From Trileptium ribeirensis (lineage: Eukaryota > Nematoda > Enoplea > Enoplida > Thoracostomopsidae), in assembly GCA_030248225.1 (NCBI GenBank), contig JASANE010024996.1, positions 28,224 to 92,223 on the forward strand: a DNA stretch of 64,000 nucleotides, read 5' to 3'. The notes under the pieces were generated by a model. It saw only the letters and a list, made by a program, of their open reading frames with translations, ran no database searches and had not been told where the DNA came from. The position numbers and the translations under genes were made by a program. Below are positions 22,451-35,330 of the stretch, piece after piece (within the stretch, counting starts at the first letter, position 1; each line of letters opens with the position of its first letter).

Positions 22451-23277
22451 AAAAATTCAGCTACACTATAGAGCCGCTATAAAGCTTCAAAGCAAAACAC
22501 CTAAGCTTGGGTGTATTTCCATTTGAAAAAGAAACTATTTTATTTACTGCTAGCCAAATGGCGGATACACACGGAAGTACGTAAAATAATATTTGATTCA
22601 CGTCCTTTAATTAGATGTCCCGATAAACACGATATTGTGTTTATTATGCATGGAATGCCTGACCTTGACGTGTTACATTCGTAAACGCGACGGTGATATA
22701 TATTTCTCTCAAGCAGTGTTTTTCAAATTTGGGGGCGAGGCAGCATTGGGTCCAGTTAAAAATCCAGAGTTAGTAAAAATTGTATAAAATAAAATAGGTT
22801 ATGCATATGTTTGTGAATGTTTATGTTATCATCATAGGAAACCATCACGGTGGCTAGTCGGAGTAAGCGAGTATACTTACCAGAATCTGGTTACTTATTC
22901 TATTAAATTTGTTAATAATAGTGTCCGTTTTACTTTACAGTTTTTGGCTTTAACTGCATTATTTCAAATATTTTTTATAGTGTGTATAATTTGATAAATT
23001 GCGGTTTACACTAATTTCTAGTAAAGTTTTTAGCCTTTGTAGCTTTTAATTGTGTTCAGGGTATTGTATAAGCCTTTACCTATCGAAGACCAACTTTACG
23101 ACTGCAAACCAAAATATGAATTATGTATGACTCATTCTAAATACAGAAATGATGCCGTTAACTCTCGCACGCGGCTCGAAGCCAAACGAACCAGGTTCAG
23201 TCCTTCTCTGTATAAACGGTTGTTCAAGATTGTAAGAAATATTGACCAAAGCAAAGTAACCCTGAGGGGCGGTATGT
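22451..23277. other. No gene seen
   Basis: AT-rich; the 76-codon frame at 23052-23282 has no recognised domain and runs into repeat D1. Confidence 0.3.
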
Positions 23278-23420
23278 TATAACGTTAGAAAAAGGAACAG
23301 CTCAGCAGGTCGTTTCGGGGGCCGGGAGCCTCCCGACTTAGGCTTAGTGTATGTCTCATATTAGGACATTAGCTTAGGCTAAGACTATGGCTTAGTATAT
23401 CGATAGCGGATTGTGTCAAG
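23278..23420. repeat. Dispersed repeat D1, copy 2
   Basis: Matches 1400-1545 in order and orientation (TAACGTTAGAAAAAGGAACAG, a G-rich centre, then CTTAGGCTTAGT and GGCTTAGTATATCGAT). Confidence 0.6.
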
Positions 23421-23499
23421 AAGTATTTCATCAGCGGTCGCGAAGAAAAATGAAGGGAGAGACCAAAGATGGATGGGTATTAAAAAGGTAGGGAAATAT

Positions 23500-23650
23500 G
23501 GGTCAGCCTTATTGCCTGTGAGCAGGCCTAAAGGCTGACACTCCCTCGGCCGGCCGTCACTACTGGCACAGGGGCCAGGCCGAGCACCCTGGTAAACCCG
23601 CCAGCGGCTTGCAAATCTAACCGGTTCCCTTAGGTCAGCGTTAAGTTCAT
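23500..23650. other. Short GC-rich block of unknown nature
   Basis: About 150 bp rich in GGCC and GCCGG words (CTCGGCCGGCCGTCACTACT, GGCCAGGCCGAGCACCC), in sharp contrast to its AT-rich surroundings. No coding frame or RNA fold could be assigned by eye. Confidence 0.35.
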
Positions 23651-24940
23651 TGCGAAGCCTGGGTTGTCTGGTTACTTGACGTGGAAGGTGGGCAGCTGGG
23701 ATTCTTTAGGGCCGGGACTTATCCTAGTACAATACACAAATTCTCGGAAGAAAGGGTTAAGCAAAACATAGATTATTGTTTGGTTAACCCGCCTGTCCAC
23801 AATGTGACACATTGCGAAGTGACGTGCTCCAATTTTTTTTGGCTGAGTGCGTTTGTAGATACGTTGTTCCTCGCTATGTAAGACGAGGTTAGGTTCCGTA
23901 AAGACCCGAACAGCAGCAAGTACATTACTTTAAGGTGAACCCCAATGGAAATTGGTACCCCAAAAGATTCTGAAGCTTGGACATCTGCATTGGGTTGCAA
24001 CGTCGAAGTTTAACAAAATAAATTAATCAAGAATTTGTCTCGCCGCGAATACAAATCCCGGATTTGGCTCACCTCAAATGAAGATGCTGTGCGCTTTCCT
24101 ACCTAAGCGTAACCCTTACCTTTGGCGATTAATTGTAATCTATGTGTTAGTGACTAATCACAAGTCTACGCTTTCTCGATTGAGCATGAGCCTCGGTTTT
24201 GTCGACAATATAGGCTAGAGGTGAGATTATGCCCTATGCTCGCCTCTTGATGTAGTTAAGCTTTTTTGATATATTAACAGCAGAGCCGAGCCTGATATTT
24301 GTTTGAGAGAGGCGTGTACTGGAAAAAATGGGGTCTGCTCTTCAAAGTTATTTTTTAAAACCGCAAGCATTATAATCACTGATATATGGTACAATAGCAA
24401 GAATGGTCGAGGTTACCTTGATTCGGCTCTTAAAAGCTCTAAATGTGATTATATTCTGTGCTTTGGATTGCATATGTTCTAGTAATAAAAGAGATTCACA
24501 AACTTCTATTATTAAGGGTCGATTCGCCCCCGCCGAGGTGAGTCTAGTCGGACACAGTTGTGAAGAACCGAGCCAAGGCCAGCAGCACAATGTTCAGAAA
24601 AAGTCGAGCCAGAATTTGAAAGTCTGAGTGTTTCTCACCTCTGGTGTAAGGCTATACTCTGTTTTCTCTATTAGGCATAATTCTAAGTTTTTTTAAGCAG
24701 AAGCCTGAGCTTAAAGACGAAGCTCTACCGTAGCAGATATCTGACCTTATGGAACGAATCTTGTTGTGGCCAAAGGGTGTGGAAAAGAGTAGCGTTGTAG
24801 CAGCTAGGAACAGCTAATCGCAAACTAGTTTGTCCTGCCCTAAAAATACAGAAGAACAAAAATTTTCAGTTTCATTTTGAAATTAATTTAAAGTATATAA
24901 TGGATTGCAGTTAAATTAGTATGTAGATTATTTTCGATGG
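23650..24940. other. No gene seen
   Basis: Short frames only. GAGCCGAGCC and CCGAGCC words near 24285-24300 and 24570-24610 recall the CGGCTC-rich repeats at 59.1 and 60.4 kb. Confidence 0.3.
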
Positions 24941-24942
24941 TT

Positions 24943-25078
24943 CCCGGGCAACTCGTCACTGGACAATTCGTTTCCGGATAACTAGTTCCCGGACAATTCG
25001 TCACCAGGACAACTCGCCCCAGGACATTTGTCTCCAAACAACTCGTCCCCGGACATCTTTTCCGTAGACAACTCGTGC
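24943..25078. repeat. Minisatellite, ~15-bp unit, about nine copies
   Basis: Units of the form CCCGGACAACTCGTC are repeated with small changes (GGGCAACTCGTCACT, GGACAATTCGTTTCC, GGATAACTAGTTCCC, and so on). Because the period is a multiple of three it keeps a minus-strand frame open and gives a CPGTS-like peptide repeat, but I do not regard that as a gene. A related array is at 42575-42690. Confidence 0.85.
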
Positions 25079-25828
25079 TCAAGAAAATCAGCTGGTAGCA
25101 CCTATGAGAAAAGAAGGCACAGTTCACCATCGCCGTAACGAACAAACCGACGGAAGCCCAGTGGAACAGGCTGATCAACCAAATCCGTTCTGTATTGCTA
25201 AAGTCTTGGGAAGACGAAATCAGTGAGGTTTTTGGTGGTGAAGCGACTAAGTCCAAGACACTACAAAGGCCATTTGCGCTGCCGGAATTTGACTGTTGGG
25301 GGTTGGGTCACGCTTTGCGCTGTGTGGCATAACTATCTATGTGGGTTGAGCGTGGTTTATCCCCAAGTCGATAGGACCTGTTCTTCTAGTAAGTACTGGT
25401 ACAAGAAACTAAAAACGTTCGAACCCGAAGGTGTTTATAGAATTTATCAGCTAGCCAACTCGGGGCATCCCGTCTCCCAAAATATGGACCTGATCAACAT
25501 TGGCTGATATTTAAGATTTTCGAACGGGTATTGCGTTCCAGCAGGTTGCGGCCCTGCCTATATCTAGTTCGTCCGAACGTCAGAATGACCATATTTCTGC
25601 ACTTAGCCCTTGGCTGTAATTGTTTTGTTAACAATTTTGCGTTGTATTGCTTAGAATTAGAGAAATTTTGGAAGTCATAGAATCACATGGGCACAAATTG
25701 TTCGTGCAAACTTCCAGAAAATTTGTATCGTCTGACGAAGGCGAGGTGGGTGGTTGCCATTGTTGCTGATTTTACGAAACGGTCTCGCCAAGGGCGTCGA
25801 TCGCCTCCGCATCTTTCTTCATTGGATT
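25079..25828. other. No gene seen
   Basis: The frame at 25223-25507 lacks recognisable features; nothing else found. Confidence 0.3.
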
Positions 25829-25948
25829 GTCGGTGTGTCGGATGTTGATGACCTGCTCATGCAGATCCGGGGGAGGGGGATAGAGTGCAGTCCCCGCAAC
25901 TCCCCTCCTCGGATCGCCAGCGAGGTCACAAACATCCGATGCGCCGAC
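25829..25948. repeat. Long imperfect hairpin
   Basis: The left arm, from GTCGGTGTGTCGGATGTTGA (25829), pairs with the right arm ending CATCCGATGCGCCGAC (25948); both continue through TGACCT, GATCCG and GGAGGGG words. The stem is about 50 bp at roughly 80 percent pairing around a loop of about 20 bases. It could be a microRNA-precursor-like transcript or a small fold-back element. Confidence 0.7.
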
Positions 25949-25949
25949 T

Positions 25950-27460
25950 ATTAAATGCTGCAAAATCTGGGTAAGACTATTTCGATAAAATTAGCAACGA
26001 CGAGGCTACATGCCTGCCTATCCAGAGTGCCAAATCGTTTATCGGACCCGCTACAAAGATCACACCCCAGGTGTGATAAAAGCTCCCGCAAATATGGCGA
26101 ACGGCAAGGCGAAAGTACCTCTTAAGGACGACTTGTCTGGAGACAAATTATCCGGGGTAATAAGATAATGTATTCGATGTAAATTTAGGCAGTTTAATAA
26201 GTGTGAAAAGAGCTCCCCTCACCAGATGTAACTTTCGGCAATGACCATAGAAAATAAGTTTTAGCCTAGCTCTTGCCCTTTCATGTTATACCCACTCGCA
26301 AGCTATGTATCCCTAAAGTACGGCTAGTTTTATAGGTTTACTACTTTTATGTTTTAAGAGAATGGATTTGCCATAAAATTAATTTTGATTGGTTTTCTCA
26401 TGAAAAGATCTAGACCTTTAGAGTTGCTCAAATAGCGTACAATTATTGTCCAATTTGTTAGTTTCTATCACGCGTAACTGTTAACACCAGGTTGATGAAT
26501 TTTTGCAAATTTCTTATTTAACGTGCAGCAGAATATAGCGGTGTTTGGGCACACACCTTTTTGTTTGTGCTTAGCTAATGATTTCCAACCCAAATCTTCA
26601 GAAAACAGAAGCGAATTGCAGAAATTAATATAGTATAGGATACAAACTTAAACTTTAATTATGAGCTCAGGCTGAGCATATACTAAGCCCTCAGGCTCGT
26701 GCAGACAAAACATACTATCATTAAAGCGGGCAAAACTTGACATGATCCCAATTATATATGTATGCATACACGTGGTCAGTTGTTTTAGCGATAATTTTTT
26801 TGTTTTATCGTGTTTGGTTCCGAATATTTAACCTAAGCATAATCATGTAGGTTACACAACTATTCTGGCATTATTTTGTGCTGTGATTGCCCGGCCACAT
26901 GGTAAAGCATAAGTGATTTAGATTGGACTCTAATTTAAGCAAAGCTTTGCCTAAGGTTTAGGATTAAAAGACTAATATGATTATGAATAGTAATTATAAA
27001 TTTATTTTAACTTTCATTTCCAGGAATCAAATCTTTAGCACCGCATTAGCGCGCATTATTACGTATGGGAGGCGGGTTGCAAGGTAATGTCTTACTCAGC
27101 ACATGTCAGTCTTGATTCAAATTGTACTAATGTTAATGTGATGAAAATACCATTTATATAGGCTTTATTAAAAATATTTTAGACAAAGGAATTTTCAGTC
27201 TCAACCATCGTTTGCTGTCAGGTATTGCTATCACAGAGTTTTTAAACTATCGTCATTGCTATCACAAGTGGTTTTTATACAAGTTTCTAAATCCTAAACA
27301 ACCAACGTTGTTTACAATGCATACAAAGATTTGCTCAAGGATTTATATCGGCAGCGGGTTGTCAGGTGTGTGCACATTCAACATAAAACGTCCTTTAGCT
27401 TTAAAATCCGGACAAAAATTATCCCTATTATGTGTACAGTAAAGTTTTCGTAGTAGTACT
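25950..27460. other. No gene seen
   Basis: AT-rich, short frames only. A GACTTGTCTGGAGACAAATTA word at 26130 resembles the minisatellite unit. Confidence 0.35.
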
Positions 27461-27464
27461 ATTC

Positions 27465-27790
27465 AGTGGCGGATCCAGAACTTTCTGACAGCGGGGTCGG
27501 TTTTGCAGAATTTTTGATAAGGGGCGGTTTGGTACTGAAAACTTTGCGACTACTATTTTTCTTCATATTTGTCATTTTTTCGCCGTTTGTGTGGTATGCC
27601 AATACCAGCTGCCTCAGTGCTTGGTCCGCTGGTGGTAGTACTATTTGTGTTTTTGCTGAGCGCAAACGTAAAAGGCTTATACGTCGCACGTTTACATTAT
27701 TGTAATTATGTACAATTTGCTAACTTGAAAACATTATGTACATTGATCTGGGAACGGGGGCAGGCGTCCCTCCGCCCAAAAATCGGCTTA
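27465..27790 (+). mobile_element. Decayed hAT-type terminus
   Basis: CAGTGGCGGATCCAGAACTT at 27465 is a classic hAT-style end, followed by a G-rich stretch as usual for such elements. The opposite end was not found, so this is a fragment or the other end has decayed. Frames inside show no transposase signature. Confidence 0.4.
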
Positions 27791-27859
27791 GGGTGCATGC
27801 TTTTCATTCCACAGATGACGCTTTTTATTAAGCAATCAGCTTTTTCTTCTGGTATTCTA

Positions 27860-29840
27860 AAGTCCATGCCTAGTGTAATTGCCTAAATTGGTTTTATCAA
27901 GAGGTCTTATAATTTCAATATTAGCCGTCCTCCAGGGATCCTGCATAAGAGCATGTTTATTTATGCGACTTAAATAGTTATTGCTATAGATAAGCTTATA
28001 TATTAAGTCATCTGTTTTTCTATATTTATGAGATACGTATAGACCAGTATGTAAATAAATAATCACTTTACGATTATGTATCAATTTTTCACAACTTGAA
28101 TACGTATAGTAGAAGTTTCGATGGGACCCTTGGGTTTTGCGTTGCTGATAATTACTGGCTAGCCAGTAAAAAAAGTATAAATAATTATAAATGGATACAT
28201 TGCATCGCAACGGATGTTAATAAAGTAGTTTAAAATGCATAATCTATCACAGTTGCTTGAATTAAATTGGACCGTTTTTTGTAAATATACTAATATAAAA
28301 GCAACATTTAGTGTAGTTAAGACTCGGAAAATGTTTTTACACTTTACTTCAAAACCAAGTCTGAAATCGTAGCAAAGCTAACTGTATCTGCCTGTGGAAG
28401 AAGCACCAGGCGCATGGTGAAATGTTGAGCCCAATAGAATCAAATATTCCATAGCCACAACGATAGAAGAAAATATACGTGAAATTTGGTCCAAAATAAT
28501 GCGTTTGCTTATCATGTAGTCTCGAGGATATTGGGAAAAATGTTGGTGATATAGTATACGGCCTAAAGTTACACAGATGATCAAAATTAAAATCGAATAC
28601 CAATCGTCAGTCGCAATTTTTAAAAATATCAACAATAAACACCCTGTGCTTAAATCTGCCATTTGGGTGAGACGGGTGTGCAGGAGGCTCAACCGAAACG
28701 CCACAAACTGCAAAAAATTAAGGCAATCTCAAAAATGTACCACTCTCATGCCAGATATTGTGTTTCCGACTGCACTTTTTTCTGTAAAATTGTGCAAATA
28801 CGTATAGGGAGGTTAATATCCGCTCGCGCATTGCAGTCTTGACAGAGGTAAGACCTGCCGTGCTTGTTGGGGAGTGGGAGGTGTACTGAAAGAACCTATG
28901 ACTTTGATGCAGATTCGTTGTTTTTGCTCTTTTATTGATGTGCCAAGGCGAATATTGATGTCCGTTATGATTTTTGCAACCTTAGTTATTAAAGATTATG
29001 TTTGTCAGCTGGGCCTTGGCGATCATTGCATCGTAAGATTTGCTGAGTTAGTACCAGCAGGGCCCATTAGTTTGAAACAGTGCAATTATTTTCCCATGGC
29101 TTCGCTAACAGCTATTGCATTGTCATTTCCGAATAATTTATAGACTTGTAAACTACTGTGGCGCGTTTGTTTCAAACAAAACAAAATTTATTTTATTTTG
29201 ATGAAATTTACTTTTGAGCAGTATAACTTCGTGCAATTTGTAATGGTCGACAACGAGATTTATACAAGATTTTACAATAGTTTCCATAGGTAAGAGGGAC
29301 TTGTTCGGCTGTTGTTAAATAATTCATAATTAAAAATGTGTGACGGTTTTGGCCAAATTTCCTGCTTTTTGAGCGTACGTTTCATTATAGCATGGTATGA
29401 CATAGGCGGTTTTCGAAAATATAACGATCTAAAATCATTACATTTTGCTAAAAATTATGACCTCAAAAATATTTATAAATTTATTGGAAGACGCACCAAT
29501 TATTTATGTATACCCATTACATGAATTTACATAATATATTTTAACCAACTCCTCGTAAAACTGCAAATATTATGTATATAACCTTCCATTTAATAAACGT
29601 GTTGCCTTAGTCGCCCTGTCTTTCGTATAACATACACCCTAGGCACCACCGTGGTAGTGGTGCTTTGGGATTGACACAGCCATTTTTACCTGCGATTGGT
29701 TAAGAACTGATATTGCCTGATACTGGTTTATTTTTCAAGGAATTTTTTTTGCTTCCCTTGTTGGAGAATGCTACAAATCACAAAATAAAAATGTTTTGAA
29801 GTACATAAGTCTTAATCTTAATCCTTTGTAGTTCTCCCAA
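27860..29840. other. Otherwise empty intergenic DNA
   Basis: Apart from the doubtful minus-strand frame at 28378-28662, nothing recognisable. Confidence 0.3.
28378..28662 (-). CDS. Possible small two-span membrane protein
   Basis: An ATG at 28662 (context CACCCAAATGG) opens 94 codons ending at 28378. The frame shows two hydrophobic runs, LLLIFLKIA followed by ILILIICVTLGRIL, and later IVVAMEYLILLGS, with a charged YPRDYMISKRI stretch between them. I do not recognise the family. Other long frames overlap on the same strand and the region is AT-rich, so this may be chance, a solitary exon or a relic. Confidence 0.2.
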   Translation of the reverse strand: MADLSTGCLLLIFLKIATDDWYSILILIICVTLGRILYHQHFSQYPRDYMISKRIILDQISRIFSSIVVAMEYLILLGSTFHHAPGASSTGRYS

Positions 29841-29841
29841 C

Positions 29842-29869
29842 ATGACTATAATGGATGGAGATCTTAAGA
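29842..29869 (+). CDS. Weak candidate first exon of gene B
   Basis: An ATG at 29842 opens nine codons plus one base up to a GTGAGA donor at 29870. The leftover phase fits the exon at 40443, and the joined length (28+118+367) is divisible by three, giving 170 residues. Short ATG-to-donor pieces of matching phase arise by chance, and the intron would be 10.6 kb, so this is only a suggestion. Confidence 0.15.
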
Positions 29870-30589
29870 GTGAGATCATCGACCATTGCATCATAATTCC
29901 CTTAAACGCAAACATTTTTCTAAAGATATACAAGCAATTTTCTATCAGTTTTGTACAAAGTTTGTACGCATAGATGTCGATATTAGGACACTTTTAAACA
30001 GAGCAGTCTAATTCGCCACGGTTCAGTTGTAAAAATCACGTGTTTGTCGGCCGCTCTTCACAGCAATTGGTGGCGAAGTCTTTTAGAAAGTAGAAATGTT
30101 TCGAAAAAATTTACTGATTATTTTCTGCTGTACTTAATATGTACGTAATTTCAGGGATATTTATCGCTTTATTCAACCATAGCAGTGTACCGTAGTGTAG
30201 TAACTTTGGGTGTAGGCCATTGTATTTGGGCGCAAAGTATTATAACAGTCGAAACGTATTTTTAACCGGACGTCATGATTTTATTCGACAAGGCGTATGT
30301 GAAAAATTTTGTTGGGCTTGAGCTGTCAGAGACCGAAGACGAGTCAATCGAATATCCGGGTTCGATTTTTTATGTTCTTCAAATTAATCTACATATTGTT
30401 TCAGTAACTACTTAACTACTAACTAGATATGATGGTCTAGGAATAAATTATCGTATCTAGTGAAGTAAGATCGTATTTTGCTGGAATTTCCATAACGTAG
30501 GTATATATATCACAATATAGACGAAATATTTTTTGCTCTGTCGACTTTAAACCCAAAGGCATTTCAAATACATGACAAATCTAAACAAT

Positions 30590-30760
30590 AAATTATTTAT
30601 TATTATATTATATTATATATTATTATTATTATATATATTATTAGATTATATTATATATTATTATATATATTATATTATATTATATATTATTATTATATAT
30701 TATTATATTATATTATTATATTATATTATATATTATTATTATATTTATTATTTATTTTAA
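30590..30760. repeat. TATTAT-type microsatellite
   Basis: About 170 bp made almost wholly of TATTA, TTATA and TATATTA words, an impure AT-only microsatellite. A 62-codon frame crosses it and is meaningless. Confidence 0.9.
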
Positions 30761-31224
30761 ATTATTGCATGTGATGCTTGTTACGGACTAAAACAAAAGC
30801 AAAATTTTCTCGATTCATTTGCGAATTTATTATTCGCGAACATTTCGATAGAAATAAATACCTGTGTCATTGTTGTTAGCGAAGCGACTTTGTCGTGAAC
30901 TGTTCGCGAGTTTTTGGCGAACAATTTACTTTTATTTTTGTCCGTAACCGTATATTTCAACTGGATTAAATAATATTTTTGCTGGTTCGACCAAATACTT
31001 CCAAGCCCCTTAGCAAGATATAAATAACAAATTATTGCATATCATTGGGTAAGGTTTTGGTATATAAACATATAAAACTATATTTAAGAATTTGAATGAA
31101 ATATTTTTGTTTTATTTACACAACAACCCAAAGCTCTCTCAAATACATGACAAACCTAAGCGCCTAACGTAAGCTCCAATTATATCTACCGTCTTTATCG
31201 ACCAAACATAGGAAGAGCCATTTA

Positions 31225-31335
31225 CATACAATGATCGAAACCTTTTTCAGGAATAAATCACTTCATCAGTCTCAACATACTCTAAAACCTTTGTAATAGA
31301 TGCAACAAAATGACATTACATTGAAAATCAATCAT
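31225..31335 (+). repeat. Single unit of tandem repeat T1
   Basis: Contains GATCGAAACC, AATAAATCACTTCATC, ACTCTAAAACCTTTGTAATA and TTGAAAATCAATCATGAAT in the same order as units at 7.5-8.4 kb. It is cut at its right edge by the LINE tail at 31336. Confidence 0.6.
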
Positions 31336-31930
31336 GAATAGATACAATACAATACAATACAAATTTATTCAGTTCCTATGGTACCTACGAGACTTTGCAT
31401 TTACTGCAGAGTTCTGCTTCTGAAACGCGTTCATACGACTCAAGAATGAATAATCATTAAACGTCGTCCGCACGGCATGCTTACTAGCGTTCGCAGAGCT
31501 CTGCCATATATTTTTTATAGTAAGACAAATTTTAAAGAAGGAAATGAATAATAATTATAGCAGAAGGGGGAGGGAAACTTCGCCTATTATATCTGCCTGT
31601 AGTAGTTTGTCATGTTACAAAAAAATAGGCGACTTTTTTCAGCTTGTTTGGGTGTCGTACGTAAGTTTGTCAGTTATTTAATAGAATATAAAGAGAGAAG
31701 TATACCTGTGATACTGGGTTGGGGTAGTACCTTTGTATTTGCTACATATTTCTGTCGTATTTCAAAAAGTGTTTGAGGTCAACTTGAGTGAGCAGTTATT
31801 TAAAAGTTTTCGAGTTCAAAGCTGTAACGAAGTTTTTATTATCAACCTGTGCGGGTAAGTTGTTTCAAGAATTTTTAATACGATTAGAGAAGATGTGGTT
31901 CAAAATGTTTGTTCTTGGGGGATAGGAAGT
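31336..31930 (-). mobile_element. L2/CR1-like LINE, 3' end relic
   Basis: Read on the minus strand, the segment 31810-31925 encodes IFSNRIKNS, a stop where the usual W should be, and NNLPAQVDNKN followed by LNSKTFK. That is the (F)FxNRxxxxWNxLP...FK C-terminal signature of L2/CR1/Jockey-type reverse transcriptase proteins. The minus-strand 3' tail is a TTGTA-type microsatellite (31336-31362 on plus: ATACAATACAATACA). Only the last part of the element remains and it carries stops. It is inserted into a T1 repeat unit. Confidence 0.65.
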
Positions 31931-31969
31931 GTATCATAATACATTACAATACCGTTTTAGCAAAAATTA

Positions 31970-32035
31970 GCTTGTGTTGTCATTGTCATGCGGAACTTAT
32001 AACACGTATTGCAAATGTACAGTTTGCGTAAATAG
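31970..32035 (+). repeat. Dispersed repeat D2, copy 1
   Basis: TGTCATTGTCATGCGGAACT, then TATAACACGTATTGCAAATG and TACAGTTTGCGTAAA match 38755-38815 (TCGTTGTCACGCGGTACT, ATTGCAAATGTACCGTTGGC) in the same orientation. Nature unknown. Confidence 0.55.
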
Positions 32036-34940
32036 TGATATCTTTGTCGCCGAGTTACACGATGAAATCTACAATACGACCGAGAACGTGATTAGTTTTT
32101 GGAACTCGTGTAATAGTACTCAACTAAATGCCTATCACGCGGCATTCACCGGACCGAACTTACCCTACCGTTTAAACAACAGCGCTCAATACAGAGAACC
32201 GCCTCGGGCATTTGTATAGCGCCTACTAAAAGAGAACCACAAAGCTTGATGTAAAAATAACCGAATACCAGGTATAACTTCCAACATTGACAATACGAAA
32301 AAGTTTTCTTCGTGGCCATTTAGTTGAAACTTGAGAACTTCTGTTGAGAACTCTATTGCAGATAAACTGTGTCAGCAATAATATTTTGCTTTGCACCTCT
32401 TCCGCTATCAAGAATTATTCTTAAGCTTAGTGTATCGAAAACGGGATAAACTAAGGATTATCGCGACTCCGCCAAACATTTCAAATAAAGTTACTAATGA
32501 GGTTTCAAATTTAACTTTACTTTGGAATTTTACAACATATTGTTTGGTCCACAGTTACACAGTATAGGGCACAGCGACATGTTAAATCAGTTAGTCATTT
32601 AGAGTGCCTTTGCTCAGCAAATAATCATTGTAATATATCCTAAAAAGAATTATTTTACTTTAAAACCACAGAAGTCATTTCAAAGCGAAGTTGTTGCATA
32701 GGCCTTTTGGAATAGGAACCATGGGGACTTCTGTTAGTGACCCGCCTACAAGACGACTCCATCTCTCGTCAAATTTGTCGCCAAAATAAACAAAAATAAT
32801 GTCGTTAATATATAAACAAATATATATACAATACTGTTACGCGCAACCATTTGTAATTTTATTTTAAGTTGTTTTCGCCTACTACTAACTATTACTACCA
32901 CTACCACTACTACTACGATGTAAGAAGCCATTTTTGAATGAACTAAAAAAAATTTTTATAACAGCGATCCATGGTTGTTCCTCCCTCTTTGCAAGGGCCA
33001 GGCCAGAAATGACCTCGAGATTGAGTCCGTTATTTGAATGCCCCATCGGAACGCAAGTGTGGGTGGCATTTCGTATCGAAAAATAAAGTCTGCATTTAAA
33101 GTATATATTTAGGTGCCAAATTTTTTGTATATGTTGTTATAACACGGTAAAATACACTCTGCGTTGTCTGTTCTTTCTATATTTTGCTTGAATAGTTAAA
33201 CATAATATACCCGCGTATTACATAGGGACTCACAATTTGGGCATAAATTCTCTAGAAAACGAGACCAATAACTCCTATATAGCTCGAACGTTTTTACGGA
33301 TATTGCAGTTTTCGCGTATTTTGGGTTTCATAGGTTCATTTAAAACACTATTCGGCCCAAATTCTACGCCATAAAAGAGCCATGTAGCAATGCGTACGTG
33401 CCTTATAAAGCCCTATTTGCTCTACAAATTCAGCTTAGTTTGTCTCAGATATCTACTCCGGTTATCTAAATAATAATAAACGTAATTTTTCTGGCTCATG
33501 GTGGCCGACCTGCCCCATTCGGTCCCCTCTCTCGGGAAGATGTTGAAATTGAGCTTCGTGCCCAAAAAGAGCGTAAATAGAGATCTCAATCTTTCACATG
33601 CCCAGCCACTGTTGAGCTGTACGTTCCAGCGTAAAAACCAAAAAGGACATCGTCAGATTTCACTCCTATACGATTAGTAAGAATTCTTGGCTTTGGCCAC
33701 ATCACTCACTACATTCAGAATTCAACAAGCAAGACTGCAAGGCGATAGGCTGAATGCTCACAAAGCAGATTTAGATTGAGCGCCCTGTGTCGGCAGCCCC
33801 ACCCCGAACCACGAACAAAGCATGCGGTATAACCTGTTCGTTTAGGCAGGTCCACTCCTCTTGTTATATACAGAATATCGCTTTATTTAAACGATGATTC
33901 AGCCAAGTGCTAGAATGACAATACTCTGAATATTGGTTATCTGTATCTTTTAATTTAAGAAGACTTTCGGTGTTACTGTCCGAAATAGTTTTAATTTACT
34001 GTCACAAAATTTTAAATAATCGGGTACTCAGCTACACGAAGAATCGCCCAAATACGCGACAATTCTGGTGCCCGGCATCGGGTAACCCAATACCAGTGCC
34101 TACTGGCATATATTCTCAAATGTAATGCCGGACCTACATTTTCAAACATAAACACAATGCAATTGTCTGAAACCAACAGTAAAGTATGTCGACCTGTGCC
34201 GGTCACAGGTACCTGCTGGTGCCCACTATCCGCGGGCTCAACAGTTCAGCCCGTACCCGACCCGGCCCACGCGTACCTATAACCGCGCACAGCTCTGGGT
34301 GAACTGTGTATTAAACACCGTATTTCATGTGTTAACATTTATTATGGAATTCCTCGACTGATAAATGTTTTTACGGGGGAGCCGTTTTGTAGTTAAGTAA
34401 AAATGCACACATATATACTGGATAAATCTTTTTAGTTACTGTGGGTTGACGGAGATTTGGTTGGGTTGAAGTCGAGTAAAAAATTATTGTGCTATATACC
34501 GATTCTGTAATGTTTTTTTATTGTGTCGCCAACTTTTTTGTATTTCACGCAAAGCTTTGATGTTTGGTTTAAATTTTGCAAAATTTTCTTTGCGAATTTG
34601 ACAAATGTTTCCGAAATTTGAAGAAAATATATATAGTTTATTAAAGTTTGTGCTGAACTTATATAAAAACGGTGGGTTTCAGTATATTTGATTGTGTTGG
34701 ACTAACCTTAGCATCCACAAGTATCAGAAGAATTCGTCGCCCATGATGTTTGTTTATTTAAATTTGCCGTGTTGATTGTTGTGAATGTATATTTTAACAT
34801 ATTTGTATTATTTTGCATGTTGTGTTGAAGAATTAATGTGGTATTTGACCAACTAACTGATATTACATATTTGCATGGTTCAGTTTAGCACCGGTGTTGC
34901 GTTTATCATTGCTGTCAAAATAATGCTCTCAGAATCAGAA
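32036..34940. other. No gene seen
   Basis: Short frames without domains. A brief ACT/ACC-type triplet microsatellite lies at 32879-32919. Nothing else recognised. Confidence 0.35.
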
Positions 34941-34949
34941 CGTTGTGAA

Positions 34950-35330
34950 ACATAGTGGAGATTGTGTGTTGCAGGGGTGAAATCTTTTAAATTCGGTCTC
35001 TGTGTGTGTGATCGGCCATAACTCGTTAACGTCTTAACCGGTTTTCATGATCTTGGGCGCACTCGAACCGGCATAGTCGATTTACTGTTTATATCTCCGA
35101 GGGTTTTTGATTTGGTGTCTGATTCCGGGGCCAGCGGTCAAAACCTGGGTTTTTGGCACCATTTCATCACATTTTAGTATATACCCTTCACGGAAGCAAG
35201 GTTATTTTTATCGTAACTTTCGAATTTTTTCATCTGCTTGGTTTTATTTCGTAGTAAAATGATAATGCACGACTAAACTTAAAATAACCCCGTTGGCCAT
35301 CCTATCCTACGTGAAATCGAAAATCATTGT
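34950..35330 (+). repeat. Repeat family F3, upstream copy
   Basis: TTTTAGTATATACCCTTCACGG, AAGCAAGGTTATTTTTATCG, TGCTTGGTTTTATTTCGTAG and AAAATGATAATGC match 38053-38150 in order. The preceding CGGCCATAACTCGTTAACG text looks like part of the same element. Confidence 0.6.

Noticed and set aside
24888..25256. 122-codon minus-strand frame with CPGTS-like peptide repeats
   Set aside because: It is open only because the minisatellite unit is about 15 bp, a multiple of three; flanks show no coding features.
30572..30760. 62-codon Tyr/Ile-rich frame
   Set aside because: It is the translation of a TATTA microsatellite.
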